Shown here piece after piece: positions 34,938 through 46,520 of a stretch of DNA of 64,000 bases (positions are counted from its first letter, which is position 1; each line of letters opens with the position of its first letter). The DNA lies in assembly GCF_029852145.1 (NCBI RefSeq), contig NC_079971.1, forward strand, positions 3,467,697-3,531,696, written 5' to 3'. Below the pieces are notes generated by a model, which did not search any database, was not told the origin of the DNA, and saw only the letters and a program-made list of their open reading frames with translations. Source of the stretch: Microplitis mediator (taxonomy: Eukaryota; Arthropoda; Insecta; Hymenoptera; Braconidae). Made by a program: the position numbers and the translations under genes.

Positions 34938-35340
34938 CGTGTTAAGCTATGACTTACTCCTGTTCTAATATGAATCAGTCATATCAAAATGATCTTTTCG
35001 CCGATTACTGCGCAGAACAGCAACCAGTACTATCTATTTCTTTCCACGTATAAATTGAAAACAAGAATTGTTTCAGGACATGAAGAAATTTCTTACATCA
35101 AGAAATTTTTTTCCAGTTCTAAAAAATTTTTGTCTTCAATTCATAATACAAACTAGCGTACATATTTCGCGCACGTGTGTCGTTTTCCATATATTTATTT
35201 CAATGTATATTTTCGAGTCGTTCCATATATTTTTTCGCTTTCTACCAATCACGTTAGGAATAGTTTGACTTCACATATTTTTCATGTCTTTTACATTATA
35301 GGGAATATTTCTTGCGCGAATAAATCTTTTTTTCTGCGTG

Positions 35341-36466
35341 TATTAAATTTTATTGCTACTAATAATATATCGATATAATTAATTACAAAATTTTTTTACT
35401 AAAAATAATTAAACAGCAGGGGTTGAGTTTAAATAATAATTTTCAAGGAATTTTCTAGACTTGAAAGTATTGAACCTGAACCGGGAATAAAATCGATCGG
35501 TGGTATTTCGGATTTTTATTACGTAGTTTCAGTACAAGGCTCAATAAAGCCAGTGTTTCATATGGGCAATAAATAAATAAAGTAAAATAAAATAATAAAA
35601 ATAAAAAAAAAATAACAAGTTGAGTAGAGTCGAGATTAGCATGAGTCACGAGGATTGGCGTGTCGACTTGGATGCAAGTGAGGTTACATTAGCTTCCGAC
35701 GATATTCAAGGGACTTTATTGGAGTCCAGGCTTATTACATGGCTCGACCACTATCCTGAGTAGCTGCTCGAGATCTCACTCATTCACTCACTCACTCACT
35801 CACTGGCTAGCTCACTCACTGAGCTACTCAGTTACTCTTTAACTCTCAGTACATTCTAATACACTGCAAGCATTTCAGTGTACTGAGGAAATGAGAAGTG
35901 AGGTAAGCAGAGAAAGACAGTATGCCAGAGAGAATAAGGCAGAGTGCTTTCTATCTCTCGCCTCTCTTTTCTTGGCTTCCTCTTTCCTCTTTCTCGTCCT
36001 CCTCGTGTATACTCGTGTTCGATCTAATGCATTCTTGTGATAAAGTTTATTGCTGTGTTACTTGGTTGCGTACGTCAAGGCTAGATCTATCATCTACCCT
36101 TGTTGGCTCGTAAATTCAGTAAACCCGAGGATACGGATGCAATATGAGCTCACCACTCACGGCAATGCCAGAGCCATGAGAGCTTTTATACATCCACTTC
36201 GTACACACATTTAAAAGTCACTTCTCAACAACGTATTTCCACTTCCATACACTTTCCTCTGCTCATACTACTGCTTCTGGATACTCTACACTTTATTTTA
36301 CGACTGTTACGCTTGTCTGGATTTACACATGTGACATTTAACTTGTTCATCATTTTAATTTATCTTATTCTTCATCTCTAATTGTAGGGAATGGAAGCGA
36401 ATACGGTCGTCTGAGAAAGGAATTTTTACTTCTTGCTTGTCAATTAATTATTTCATATCGATGTAA
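35341..36466. other. Unique stretch, no gene seen
   Basis: Contains the CTCA microsatellite near 35776 and no recognisable gene. The ORFs are short. Confidence 0.5.
35776..35820 (+). repeat. (CTCA)n microsatellite
   Basis: About nine CTCA units, with a GGCTAG interruption. Confidence 0.9.
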
Positions 36467-37660
36467 TCTGAGTCGGAAAATTAGATCTGTTTCAAAATGA
36501 ATATGATAAATTCAAATATTTTTTATTTCATTTAGGTTTTTAAATCGTATTCATTTTATGTGGGAATTTAATTGGTTTTTGTCGGTACTATTCCCTATTC
36601 AGGGCAATATCAGACTTGATTTCATATTATATTTAGTCTGTTTTTAGTCCCTTTTAGATTAAAAACAGACTTTTTTGTGATAATTATTAGTCTGTGTTCA
36701 TGTGATTTTTGGACAAAAACAGACTTTTTTGTACTATAATTTTTAGTCTTCTTTTAATCGCCTCTAGATCTAAAGTAGGACTTTTTACAAATCTAAATAA
36801 TGATAATAATCTAGATTTATAAATTTATTTTAATTTTCTTGATATTTGAAACATGCAAATGCGCTTTCGTAATAAGATGTCACAATAATTTTGATGGTTT
36901 CTAATGCCAAAATATTTTTCGATTTTATCCAGTAATTAAGAAAGATTTCTTGACATTTTAAGAGTAATTTTACTACTTTTATTCAGTATTATAAATATTC
37001 AGTCAAGGCAACTAAAAAATAAAGTTGTCAAACTATCATTAACTGCCGGCATTTTTAAATAAAAGACACTAAGTAAATAGTAAACGAAACATAATCAATT
37101 CTGGAGCTATGAATATTTTTTATAAATATTTTCCATAAATAAAAATATAACAAGTCCATGATTTAATCTAGTTTTGTCTTTGCAAATTTTCAGAACTAAA
37201 ATTTTCCCAAGTTCAAGAATTAATCTAGTTTTGTCTGCCCGTAGCGCAATCGTTTTTTAAAACAACAGATCAAAAACAGCTTAAAATTTTTATAAAAGAT
37301 CAAAAACAGATCAAATAGTTCAAAAACAGACCAATTAGTCCAAATGCAGTCCAGTTACACTAAAATCATATCTAATTTTTCAACCCGGTCTGTCTGTCCG
37401 TAACGCAATTGTTTTTTATAACAACAGATCAAAAACATCTTAAAATTTTTATAAAAGATCAAAAACAGATCACCAATTTTTGAAATACGTAATGAATCAT
37501 GTTCACAAGACTCCACTGGAACTGAAAATACTAGAAAATCGATTTTGAAAAATTTGTCCCTTACTGTGTTTTGAAATTGGGCAGCCGAGTTCAAATACAG
37601 ACCAACTAGTCCAAATGTAACCCAGTTAGACTTAAATCAGATCTAATTTTTCGACCCAAC
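36467..37660. mobile_element. Repeat-rich TIR-like element with AAAACAGA(C/T) motifs
   Basis: TGAGTCGGAAAATTAGATCTG near 36470 is the inverse of CAGATCTAATTTTTCGACCC at about 37638-37657. The left part has TTTAGTCTG and AAAAACAGACTTTTTTG in both orientations. The right part has a direct duplication of about 190 bases (37230-37390 and 37390-37660) containing GATCAAAAACAGATCA. The ends resemble the CCCGAGTC group. No ORF. Confidence 0.45.
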
Positions 37661-38640
37661 CCAACTGTAGTTTGAAAAAAAAAATGTACATGTAGAGTAG
37701 TATGGGTCATTAAAAAAAAATTGTTTTTAAATTTTTGGTGGGCCGTTTTGATAAATAATTTCGGAGCTGGTAAAAAAAATAGTATAGAGAACTTTGAGGT
37801 GATGAAATAATAAATCCGTATGGCGATAAATATATAAATAAAAAATAAAGATGTTTTTGTGGAATGATAAAGAAGTCGTGGCGGTGATCGTATTGAAAAA
37901 TCTCTGGCAGGAGTGAGTAGGAGCTTATGGTAGTGCTGGTGTTGAAGTAGTTGAGTAAGAGTGACGTCGAGAGGGTGATAGTGAATAAGTTGGAGTCCCG
38001 TTCTCGTTCCGCGAGACCAAAGTGCGAGAGCGAGAGAGAGGGCGAGTAGTAAGTCGTAGTAAAATAGATAGCGTATAGGCGGGAAGCCAGGGAGAATAAG
38101 AATAAGAAGGGTAGGATGAGTTGTAGAAGAATAAGAATAAGGAGGAGGAAGAGGAGGCCGAAGAGCGTGCTTCGGGAATACTTTACTGAGCGTATAAAAG
38201 CTATTTATGGCTGCATAAACCGGCGATAGAGGGTATAATGCAGTCGCACCTTACACTACGAGTCCTATATACTAAAACTCTTCTATCTCTCTCGGGTACG
38301 ATTTTCCATGGCTCCTTATTTCTTCTCAGCTCGATCACTAACACGCCTATATTTCGCTAGCATTGATTTGCATCTGATTCTTTTAGATTATTATTTTCCC
38401 TCAACCTGGCCCAATGCCCGGACAATTCTTTCTTGTTTATGCTTAGATTTATTTCCTTGTCTCTAGCCGCCCTGTCCCGGAATTAAATGAAAAACTTTTT
38501 AAAATTCGTTCCACCTCAAACTATATAAGAAAAATTTTATTTATTGCCATGAGAATTTTTATAATTTAATTTTGAAATTTTTTACTTTTATCCCAGACAA
38601 TATTTTACTTTAAATTTAAGTTTTATTGTCTTATATCAAC
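37661..38640. other. Unique stretch with GAGA-rich, TATA-like segment
   Basis: Contains GCGAGAGCGAGAGAGAGG near 38025 and TATAAAAG at about 38201, followed by a GC-richer stretch. This could be a promoter on the plus strand, but no first exon or initiator at the right spacing can be shown. Confidence 0.35.
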
Positions 38641-39561
38641 TGTGAACCCGAATTTAATTTAAATCCGAATTCACTCCGTCACTCGGAGTTCCAGAGTTAA
38701 AAAAAAATCTCCCCGCATGCAGAGTGAATAAGGAGTTTTTCATAGACGGAGTGATTTCGGAGTGACGCGGATTTTATTTCAATCCGCATTCACTCAGGTC
38801 CGGAGTTTTCATAAATTAATATTTAATAGAAATAGCTGTTAATTAGAAACATAATTATTTCAACAAATAATTGATTGAGATATTAATAATTAACTCACTA
38901 AATTATAATTTCATATATACAATATATAGTGAAAATATCAAATTATTGACTAGTTATAGTGACATAGTTTTTATCTATTCAAAAAAAAAAAAATCGGCCC
39001 ATTACTGGGTCGTGAATGGCTGCCGATTTTCAAGCATCGGCCGAAGATCGGCTAAATATCGGATGATAACGGTATGCCAAGCATTGGCCAATGGTGGCAA
39101 TAAATCATCGGCCAAAGCTTGGTATCAAAAGCACTCGATCAAACCGTTGGCCAACGAACGGCGGTTAATTGTGTGCCGTTTTTATAAGCAAAAAGACGGC
39201 TGTCAATATAGTTAGCCATTGATTGGCCAATCATTGTAAACCAGGCATCGGCCAATCTATGGGAAAATTTCGAAGCTCGGTGACTTTGTATGGGTTATGG
39301 GAATATTTTATATTTCGGTTCAATATGAAATGTTATCTCGTGGTATGGTTGGTCAGTGAATATATGAAAAGGGAGCTCGTAATTATTTCCGTACTCAATA
39401 TAAATGTCAAAATATCAAAAGCCTAAGCTCACTATGCATTGGAAATTTTTTTTATAATTAATAATTTCCCAAACTCCCCTTCAGAAGGAAATTTCCTTTA
39501 AAGGAATTAAATGAATAAAAAATCCACCCCGCGTTCACTCCGCAATTTTTTTCCGTGTGTG
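38641..39561. repeat. CACTCCG element with internal CATCGGCCAA array
   Basis: The right end reads GCGTTCACTCCGCAATTTTT and CCGTGTGTG before TA; the left part has CCGAATTCACTCCG and CGGAGTGA several times in both orientations. The left terminus is not clear. Between the two parts lies an array at about 38990-39260 in which ATCGGCC or TTGGCCAA recurs about seven times. Confidence 0.45.
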
Positions 39562-39563
39562 TA

Positions 39564-40284
39564 ATTATTTTGTTGATGAATTAATGTCACAATTTATATT
39601 TAATGGGGAAAAAATAAAAAAAGGATACTGAGGGGGTGGTTGTAAAGAAGAGGCAATCGATTCGTCGATTCGGTTAGTTTGTCAAATTGACAGTTTAATC
39701 CCAACTGTGATCGTCTCGCATTAAAGGGCGGCTTTTGAAGGGCTGCAGTGTTGTCCATGTATATATATATAATATATATATATTACAGTCGATTGTGTAG
39801 GAAAGGCAAGGATGGAAGTAGTGGTGGCGATGGCGATGGGGAGGAATGGGTGGAGAAAGCGCAACAAACAACCGAGTAAACCGAAACGCTCGGCACGCGA
39901 GCGCAGCTCTCATCAATCTATCTTTCCCTGCTGGCGTCTGACAGCCGTTTCCAATGTATTCAACCTTCGCTTCTATACTCTCTGTGACTTCTGTTTCTCT
40001 ATCATTATCTCTCTCGCTCCTCCATAAGTCCTATCTCACATTCATACAGTATTTCACTCACGAGCTTCAATCTCTTGATGAAACATTTAATAAAGTCTTA
40101 TCAAAGGATTTTTTTTACTTTACTTCACTTTGCATACAGCTTAGTTTTTTAAAATTGACGCTTAGTCGATTACTTATTTTATTTAAAATAATGTCACGTA
40201 TTAAATTGTGTATTTATGATAATACTTATACACATAAATTTCAAATTGATTTTGTATTTGATTTATATGAAATTTTCAACGCTA
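39564..40284. other. Unique stretch, no gene seen
   Basis: It holds a (TA)n tract near 39759-39785. The long ORF of 157 codons that starts at 39954 and extends into the next element has no known domain and looks like chance. Confidence 0.45.
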
Positions 40285-41275
40285 CACGGGAAGAATTTTC
40301 GTATGAATATTGCCGTGTAATTTATTCTAAAAATTACTCTAAATCGAGTAATCTTGGGCCATTACGACTTTTTACTTTCGAATTACGAAATTTTACTATT
40401 TCAGTGAGTAAAAATCAATCAGATTAATTTTTACTCAGAATTACGAGTAAGAGTTACACCTAGCGGCTGACTAAATAAATTCTTTCTAATTCAATTTTTA
40501 CTCGTAGGTTATAATAAAAAGTTGATGATTCAATTTATAAAATTTAAATTGAATTAACATAAAAGTTACAATTAGGGGAGGGAGGGGCGAAAGGGGGTAC
40601 TGAAGGAAATACCAAGTTTTCGAGGACTCAAATACGCTAAATCTTTTTTTTTTTAATGATATTCAAAGTAAATAGAAGAAATTTTCAGTTACCGTTGAAA
40701 AAAAAATTTTTCATTTCTGCGGGCAAAGTGGGATACCCCCTAAAAAAGGTAAAAAAGAAAAATTTTTTGATTTTAAACGAATTTGATTAAGTTGGATTTT
40801 TTTGTGAGTAATTTACATGAAGAAAAATTATATTTTATATGTTTATTGGATACAAAAGAAGAAAAAAAATTTTTAATAGTTTTTATCATAAAACAAACGT
40901 CATTAATATTTTTCAACTGACAATTGATTTTTGAAAAAGTTTACCAAAAAAAATTCAAAGTAACGCTTAATTATATTTACAGAAGTGATTTTGGAATGTT
41001 TAAAAACCATTTAAAATATAAAATTTTTTTTTTATAAAATTTTGGGGGTACCCCGTTTTGTCTACCCTACCCCCTCCCTTAATAGGCTGAAATTTCCATA
41101 AAAACTCTAAAAACCATCTAATTGCCTTAGAATATGACTTAAAATAAATATTGTGGAAAAGAATAAAGAAAAAATTACTTTAATTGTGTTGAAAAAGAAA
41201 AGATACAAATTTTTTTTTAATTTTAAAATAAATATTAAGTTATAGAGAGATACAGAGATCGTCTTTTTTTCCGTG
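40285..41275. mobile_element. Possible CACGGGAAGA element split by a G-rich MITE
   Basis: TA-CACGGGAAGAATTTTCG at the left and CCGTG-TA at 41271-41277 resemble other element ends here. The left part has TTACTCTAAATCGAGTAA-type palindromes. The inner parts of the two ends do not match well, so the pairing of these ends is tentative. Confidence 0.3.
40575..41080. mobile_element. G-rich TIR MITE, copy 2
   Basis: It starts GGGGAGGGAGGGGCGAAAGG after TA and closely follows copies 1 and 3 throughout. The right end is shortened: CTACCCCCTCCCTTA instead of CCCCCTTTTGCCCTCC. Confidence 0.8.
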
Positions 41276-41415
41276 TACCATACTGTCTTTACTTTAATTT
41301 TTAAAGTCTTCTACTTATATAAAATATACAGTCGACTACTCGGTCTGGGGACTGAATAGTCCATTTTTCAGCTCTTTATAAATTGGAAAATAATTTTAAT
41401 AATTATAAATTATTA

Positions 41416-41709
41416 GGACCTGGGGCACGACGGCCCCCTTAAGCCACTTTTTTCTTTTTGTGGCTTTTAACCATCAAATTCATTTATTTTTCGTCTGTTT
41501 CGGAAGAATCAGTCGAAATTTTGCAAAAAATCGAAAAAAAAAAAATTTTTTCGTTACAATCTTTTTTTCGAGTGGTCCATTTTACCCCACATATCAAATA
41601 TTGGGCTAAGATATGATAAAAAAAATTATGGAGGTCATAACTTGACGGAAAATAAAAAAAAAAAATTTTACCTAATTTTTGAGGGGGGCCTTTCTGCCCC
41701 AGGTTCCCC
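41416..41709. mobile_element. TIR element, ACCTGGGGCA ends, 294 bp
   Basis: GGACCTGGGGCACGACGGCC at the left matches the inverse of GGCCTTTCTGCCCCAGGTTC at the right. TA flanks both sides (41414-41415, 41710-41711). The interior is AT-rich without ORF. It has the same TA target and G-rich ends as the 2179 family, but a different sequence. Confidence 0.65.
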
Positions 41710-41711
41710 TA

Positions 41712-42370
41712 CTAAGTAAATATGTTTTAACGACTAATAATTTCTTTAGTCATCACCTATCTGAGCTCTGTAAACTCTATATACAAAATAATTGATAATG
41801 TATGTATAACATTATTGAATAGAATAATGGGAATAAAATTAAATGCAAAGATGTGTATGTAATTCAAGTTAGAAACTTGGTAAGACGCTCAATTATTATT
41901 CAAAGCGTTGCAGAGTGAGCGCAAGTGATTTTCCTCCAAACGCCAAGGGGGAGCTAGATTCAATCACGATTCAGCGTCATTATAATATTTAATTAGCCGT
42001 GCCTACACACTCAGCTTCTCTCTCTTTCTCTCATCTCTATCCTAGTGCTATTATGGCAGTACGATACTACGACAGCGATTTCTCTCAACAAACTTCGCTG
42101 AGGTTGCTTGAATTGATTATTTCCCTTGCTAATTTTCTAAGATCCCAAGTATTCTCTTATGCAGAACGCGATGCAGAACTCATACAAGATTTAATTCGTT
42201 TAAATAAAATTTCGTTGTATATGCCATTGGATCTTAAGTACGCATTTAAAATTCTCAGAGTTATCTCGTTTAAAATAAAATAATTTAAAAATTAAATTGA
42301 ACCAATTGACTCATCAGCAGTTGAGGAAAAATATTTTAACACTCATCTGCAAAAGAGATATTTTAAGTGA
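41712..42370. other. Unique stretch, no gene seen
   Basis: A 94-codon plus-strand ORF (41999-42283) has reasonable composition but no domain that I recognise. Confidence 0.4.
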
Positions 42371-43026
42371 CCCGGCCCGAGTCAAAATCTAAGGCATACT
42401 TTGAACCTAAATGAGCATTACAAACCTACATTAGTCTTTTTAGGACACAATCATTGTAAAAGCTCGAAATGGCCCTACTTAGACTTACAAAGGCTTGAAT
42501 TGAACCTCCTTGGACTTATGGAGGCATGAATTAGACCTACATAGACGTTAATCGTTAAACGAACGTAACTAGACTTGACAGAAGAGAGAACTTGCAAGGA
42601 ATACTACAGGTAAAATTGTTAAATTCGCGGACTACTGGAGAATTGATGTGTGATCTGGTCATTTCTCCAGTGGGCTAATGACACCCAAGGGTGGATTGAG
42701 TCCCACAGGCAGCCTGGGACTAACAGAGGGTCGATTTAAAAAATTCTAAGGATAGTAAAAAATTGCTGCAAGTGATCTGGCGATTTTATCAGTAGAATAA
42801 TGATCCCTACGAATGGAATAGGACCTAGAAGCAGCCTGGGACCAACAGAGAGTTGATTCAGAAATTCTGAGCTCGTTCATTTCACGACATCGGTCTTTGT
42901 AGGTCTAATTCATGCCTTTGTAAGTCGGTTCATTTCAGGTATTTACAATAATTGTGACCTAAAAAGTCTAATATAAGTTTTCTATGCGCATTCAGATTCA
43001 AAGTATACCTGAGATTACGACTCGGG
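42371..43026. mobile_element. Long-TIR element, AATCTAAGGCATACTTTG family, copy 2
   Basis: The left end CCCGAGTCAAAATCTAAGG (42376 on) and right end AGATTACGACTCGGG are inverses. The interior is shared in opposite orientation with 8089-9040, including TCCCACAGGCAGCCTGGGAC. It is the empty-site control for the hairpin at 8160. Confidence 0.75.
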
Positions 43027-44026
43027 TCATCATACCCTGCGTACTTAGTATTGTTATTTTAAAAAATTAGATGCAGCCGCCGTGCTCAAGTGTTTTAAAT
43101 AAAAATCTAAAAAAAATTTTTATTCAATTCGCGGATCTGCGATCGCATCACCTGAAATTCAATCAGGTGGCGTAAACTGTAACCATCCTCTGGGATAAAT
43201 TTTGCTTTCATCTTTATATTCAAAGTTTAACTTTTTATTCCCGTAATATCTCAAGTAATTTATTTATTTTTAGTGCCGACGCAACCGCCGCGACGTCGCG
43301 GAAATATGTGCCGAGAAACTGGTAGGACGTTTTAATCTTGAGTCCACTTAAAAACTCTAGATCGCTTTGCCGGCGCTATCTCGGCCTTCAGATCGGCTGA
43401 ACTTCACTTGTGTGGGATGTTCGGGGTAAGAATGTATGTTAAAACAGAGAAGAAGAGAGAGAGTAAAAGAGAGTGAGGGAAAAAAAATTAAAGGTAAAAA
43501 TAAGTCGGGGCTGAATAAAACTTGTGTTAAATTTAATAAGTTCCCTGCGCGTTCATAACGCGGAAACAAAGTGTTGAGTTTATTTATTTTTATTTTATTT
43601 TTTTTTCTTTTGGGTACGAAATTGCTGAGTTAAAATAATAATAAATCTGGGTAACATGATCTTTTGTTTGAGGTAAAGGCGGTAATTTTTACCCAGATTA
43701 ACTGGAGCTGATAAGAGGAAATTTAAATGATTAATTACTCGCGGCATTATAAATGTTTTTATATTTATATTTTTAGAATTATGGGATATTATTGTCTAGA
43801 TAAAACATTTTCATTGTAGTTTTCTATGGCTACTTTTATATACTGTTAATAATTAATTTGATAATTATAACTCATGTCAACTGTTAGTCAGTATCCGGCG
43901 CAAAATGAGACAATTAAATGACAAAAGAAAACTTTTTTGACAAGTGTCTGTTATCTGAATTATTTCGTTGAGAAGCATTTGATGATCGTTAGATAAATTA
44001 TTACAATCGGTTCATTAGTTAAAATA
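43027..44026. other. Unique stretch, no gene seen
   Basis: No gene or repeat family is recognised. A (GA)n-like purine stretch lies at about 43447-43480. Confidence 0.45.
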
Positions 44027-44513
44027 CACGGTAAGAAATATTTTGCGGATATCACTAAGCCAGTATGGGCGTAAACGCCATACTGTATGGTATCGAAAAT
44101 TTTTATAGGTTATAAAATTGTATGCATACATGATTCAGCCATTGCGGGAATAGTAACATTGGCCATAGGTTTCGCGGATTGCGCAATGTCAGTATGGCCG
44201 TCGAGCCCTTACTGCGTTGCCGTATCCACAATGTTTCTGGTAGATAAACCTATTCTAACGACATCTATATAGTTTTGGTGGTAATACGATAGTATACATT
44301 GATTGACACGCCAGAAATTATGGCGGGAAAACCTAGTAGCATTGTGCCGTCGGCATTGTAGTATGGGTCTCAGGCCATGATGTTTCGCCGTGCCTGCTAT
44401 GCATACGTGTGAGCAATGCAATAGCTCTAGTACTATAGAGTATAGTAAATAACGCCATACTTCTGAGACTCGTTACAATACTGTCTTGGAATATTTCATA
44501 TACTATTTTAGTA

Positions 44514-44940
44514 CACAGAAAGAAATTTTCTTTAAAAATTACCGTTATATTCACGGTAATCGTGGGACGAATGGCACCCCATACGAAAAAAATATATATC
44601 CGGATATATCCGGGCCAATCTGCATATATGAGACATACATTTTTATATATGTCGTTTATATGCAGATTGGCCCGGATATATCCGGATATATATTTTTTTC
44701 GTATGGGACGACCTAATCATTTGTCGGTAAGTGAGATAATTTTTAACTTTTTTTCAACAAATTTTATTGTAGTCTACTGTAAATTTTATTCGCTCTGGTA
44801 AATTTTATGAAGTCTACCACAAAATAAATAAATTTTTTCGTAATTTTTATTTTAAAAATCGTAATAAATAAAAGCGCCACATTATGTCCCACGATTACAG
44901 TGAATTTAACGGTAATTTTTAAAGAAAATTTCTTTCCGTG
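44514..44940. mobile_element. CACAGAAAGAAATTTTCTTT TIR MITE, copy A (middle level)
   Basis: The left end CACAGAAAGAAATTTTC and the right end GAAAATTTCTTTCCGTG are inverses, with TTAAAAATTACCGTTA and CACGGTAATCGTGGGAC subterminal. TA flanks both sides (44512-44513, 44941-44942). It matches copy B at 48509-49110 and carries the hairpin at 44578. Confidence 0.85.
44578..44707. mobile_element. CCCATACG hairpin MITE, copy 2 (inner level)
   Basis: A foldback from CCCATACGAAAAAAATATAT to ATATATTTTTTTCGTATGGG with CCGGATATATCCGGGC stems. AC flanks both ends; the uninterrupted site in copy B (49038-49060, inverted) has a single AC. Confidence 0.9.
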
Positions 44941-45240
44941 TATCTGTCTCGAGACCATACCAGCATAGTGTTGAATGCCATGCATTTCTTACCGTGTAAC
45001 ATCATCAACAATTTTGAAAAATCGCTGTTTTTAACACTTTTTCGGGCATTGTTTCATACATTAACTTGCTGGTTTAATTCAAAGTTCGTGTAACTCTTCA
45101 TCTTGATCATTTCTATTACTGTCTGTTCGAAAAACATTGAATTTATCAAGCATAATAATGAGCTAACCCTAAAAACACGATCCTTATTGATTATTTTCAA
45201 TTTCTTGAATTTCGGAGATTAATATGAAACGCAATTTTTT

Positions 45241-45351
45241 CAGCTCGAAGGGCTTGAAAATACTAATGTATTTAAAAGTATTGTCATCGAACATGTATCG
45301 ACAATAGGCGGGAAGTTTCGGGGTTGACACACAGGGTTTACCGATTTTAAG
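45241..45351 (-). repeat. AGCGGGAAGTT element, left-end fragment
   Basis: On the minus strand it reads AAAATCGGTAAACCCTG, then CGAAACTTCCCGCC and GAGCTG-like sequence, matching the left end of the family at 5758. Only about 110 bases remain. Confidence 0.5.
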
Positions 45352-46344
45352 AAATTTTTTTTTTTATTATTTATTACTCGACTTGGTAATTTCTTTATAT
45401 TCGTTTTCCCTCAGTCTCTTATATTAAGTCCAACAAGTTGAGAAGATGAAGAGAATGAAGATGGAAAAGGGTGAAGTACAAGACTTTGAGCACTTTGAGA
45501 AAGATATAAAGTAGTTAACGAGAATTAAGATAGTTATAAAGGATGCTGGTGGGTCTTGTTTTTAATAATAAATTTAACCGGTAGCCGTTTAAACGCTTTC
45601 AAAGTGCCTAAATTAATTCAACTTTTTGTTTAACTTTTCCCACAACCTCGAAAAATGTAAACACCAAAAAAGTTTTAAATCTGCCCGCCGCGAGCACGAT
45701 AATTGCGTAATGATTATTTGTAAATAAAAAATATTAAAAAGTTTCTCGGGGCGATCGCTTAGGCTGACAAATTATAGCTTTTTTTATAGAGAACAAAAGA
45801 CATATTTCAGCAAAACTTTTTCCCTTTTTTTACCCATACTTTTGTTTTTTTCTCCAGTAAGGTCGTTATCCTCCTTATGATCGCGAGGAATAAAATACGA
45901 CTGTGCTTTTACAAGCCGCGCATAAATTGCATTGGAGGCAGTCTAAGGAGTCTGATGCTTGGCTTCTTATTTTCCTTCTTGTTCTTATTCTTCTGTTCTG
46001 GTTCTTGTTCGCGTTCTTGGTGGAGGTGCCATGCCGGAATGACTTAATTATGAGGTATAAAAGACACAAAAGCTGTATCTCACTGAGTACCCACTGATAT
46101 ATATCTTATTCAGAAACCATCATGGCAGTTTAAGGTGTACATACTTCAGATCTACTCTCGGCACTGTGACCTTCAACTCACAGAAGAGCGATCGGTTTCT
46201 AAATCCTATTTTTTTTTTACACTATACTTCTACTCTCGCTTTCCACTTTCTTCAGAATCTATCAAAAATTATCGTGAGACTAATGTCTGAGGTAAAGTAA
46301 AAGAAAAATTAAGTTTTGAAATTGACAAATTTTATGGTTCGAGA

Positions 46345-46520
46345 TATTCCTGAAGATCGGAACGTTTTTCGCAACGAAAATGAAAAATTTTTGTAATTTG
46401 ACTGCTTAAAGGTGACTTAAGGGGTAATTGGGATCAGCTGCGATTTTCGGCTGACATATTAGAAAATTTTTCACTTTTCATTTTCGTTCCACGAAAACGT
46501 TTCTATTTTCAGGTACACAA
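46345..46520. mobile_element. TIR MITE, sister of 33685-33900
   Basis: It reads TATTCCTGAAGATCGGAACG at the left and CGTTTCTATTTTCAGGTACA at the right, with a shared interior (GGTGACTTAAGGGGTA, TTTTCGGCTGACAT). TTCGAGA flanks both sides (46338-46344, 46521-46527). Confidence 0.65.

Larger units (their letters stand above)
33646..35048. mobile_element. Giant foldback element with GTAACCGGTTACTG-type interior
   Basis: The termini CACGGAAAGAAATAGATAG and CTATCTATTTCTTTCCACG are inverses, flanked by TA (33644-33645, 35049-35050). Without its three insertions it is about 750 bases, nearly all of it one long inverted repeat: for example CAGAACAGGACTGAGTA against TACTCAGTCCTGTTCTG around a centre near 34245. 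The uninterrupted site is visible at 52970-52980. No ORF fits a transposase. Confidence 0.8.
33581..35340. mobile_element. TTTCTTGGCGC family element, host of a five-element nest
   Basis: The left end CGCAGAAAAAAAGGATCTCT and right end TTTTTTTCTGCG match the intact 244-bp relative at 52889-53132, as do the inner blocks AATTTTTTGCATTA and AAATTGAAAACAAGAATTG. The element is split by the 1.4-kb element at 33646-35048. About 150 extra bases (35150-35300) before the right end have no counterpart at 52889. Confidence 0.6.
44027..44996. mobile_element. CACGGTAAGAAAT TIR element with GCCATACTG motifs (outer of three levels)
   Basis: The termini CACGGTAAGAAAT and ATTTCTTACCGTG are perfect inverses, flanked by TA (44025-44026, 44997-44998). 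The interior repeats CAGTATGGC, GCCATACTG, TAGTATGG and similar. The element at 44514-44940 is inserted inside. No ORF. Confidence 0.8.

Noticed and set aside
39954..40427. 157-codon plus-strand ORF
   Set aside because: It crosses the boundary between unique DNA and a transposon-like repeat, has no known domain, and an ORF of this length is expected by chance in 64 kb of such DNA.
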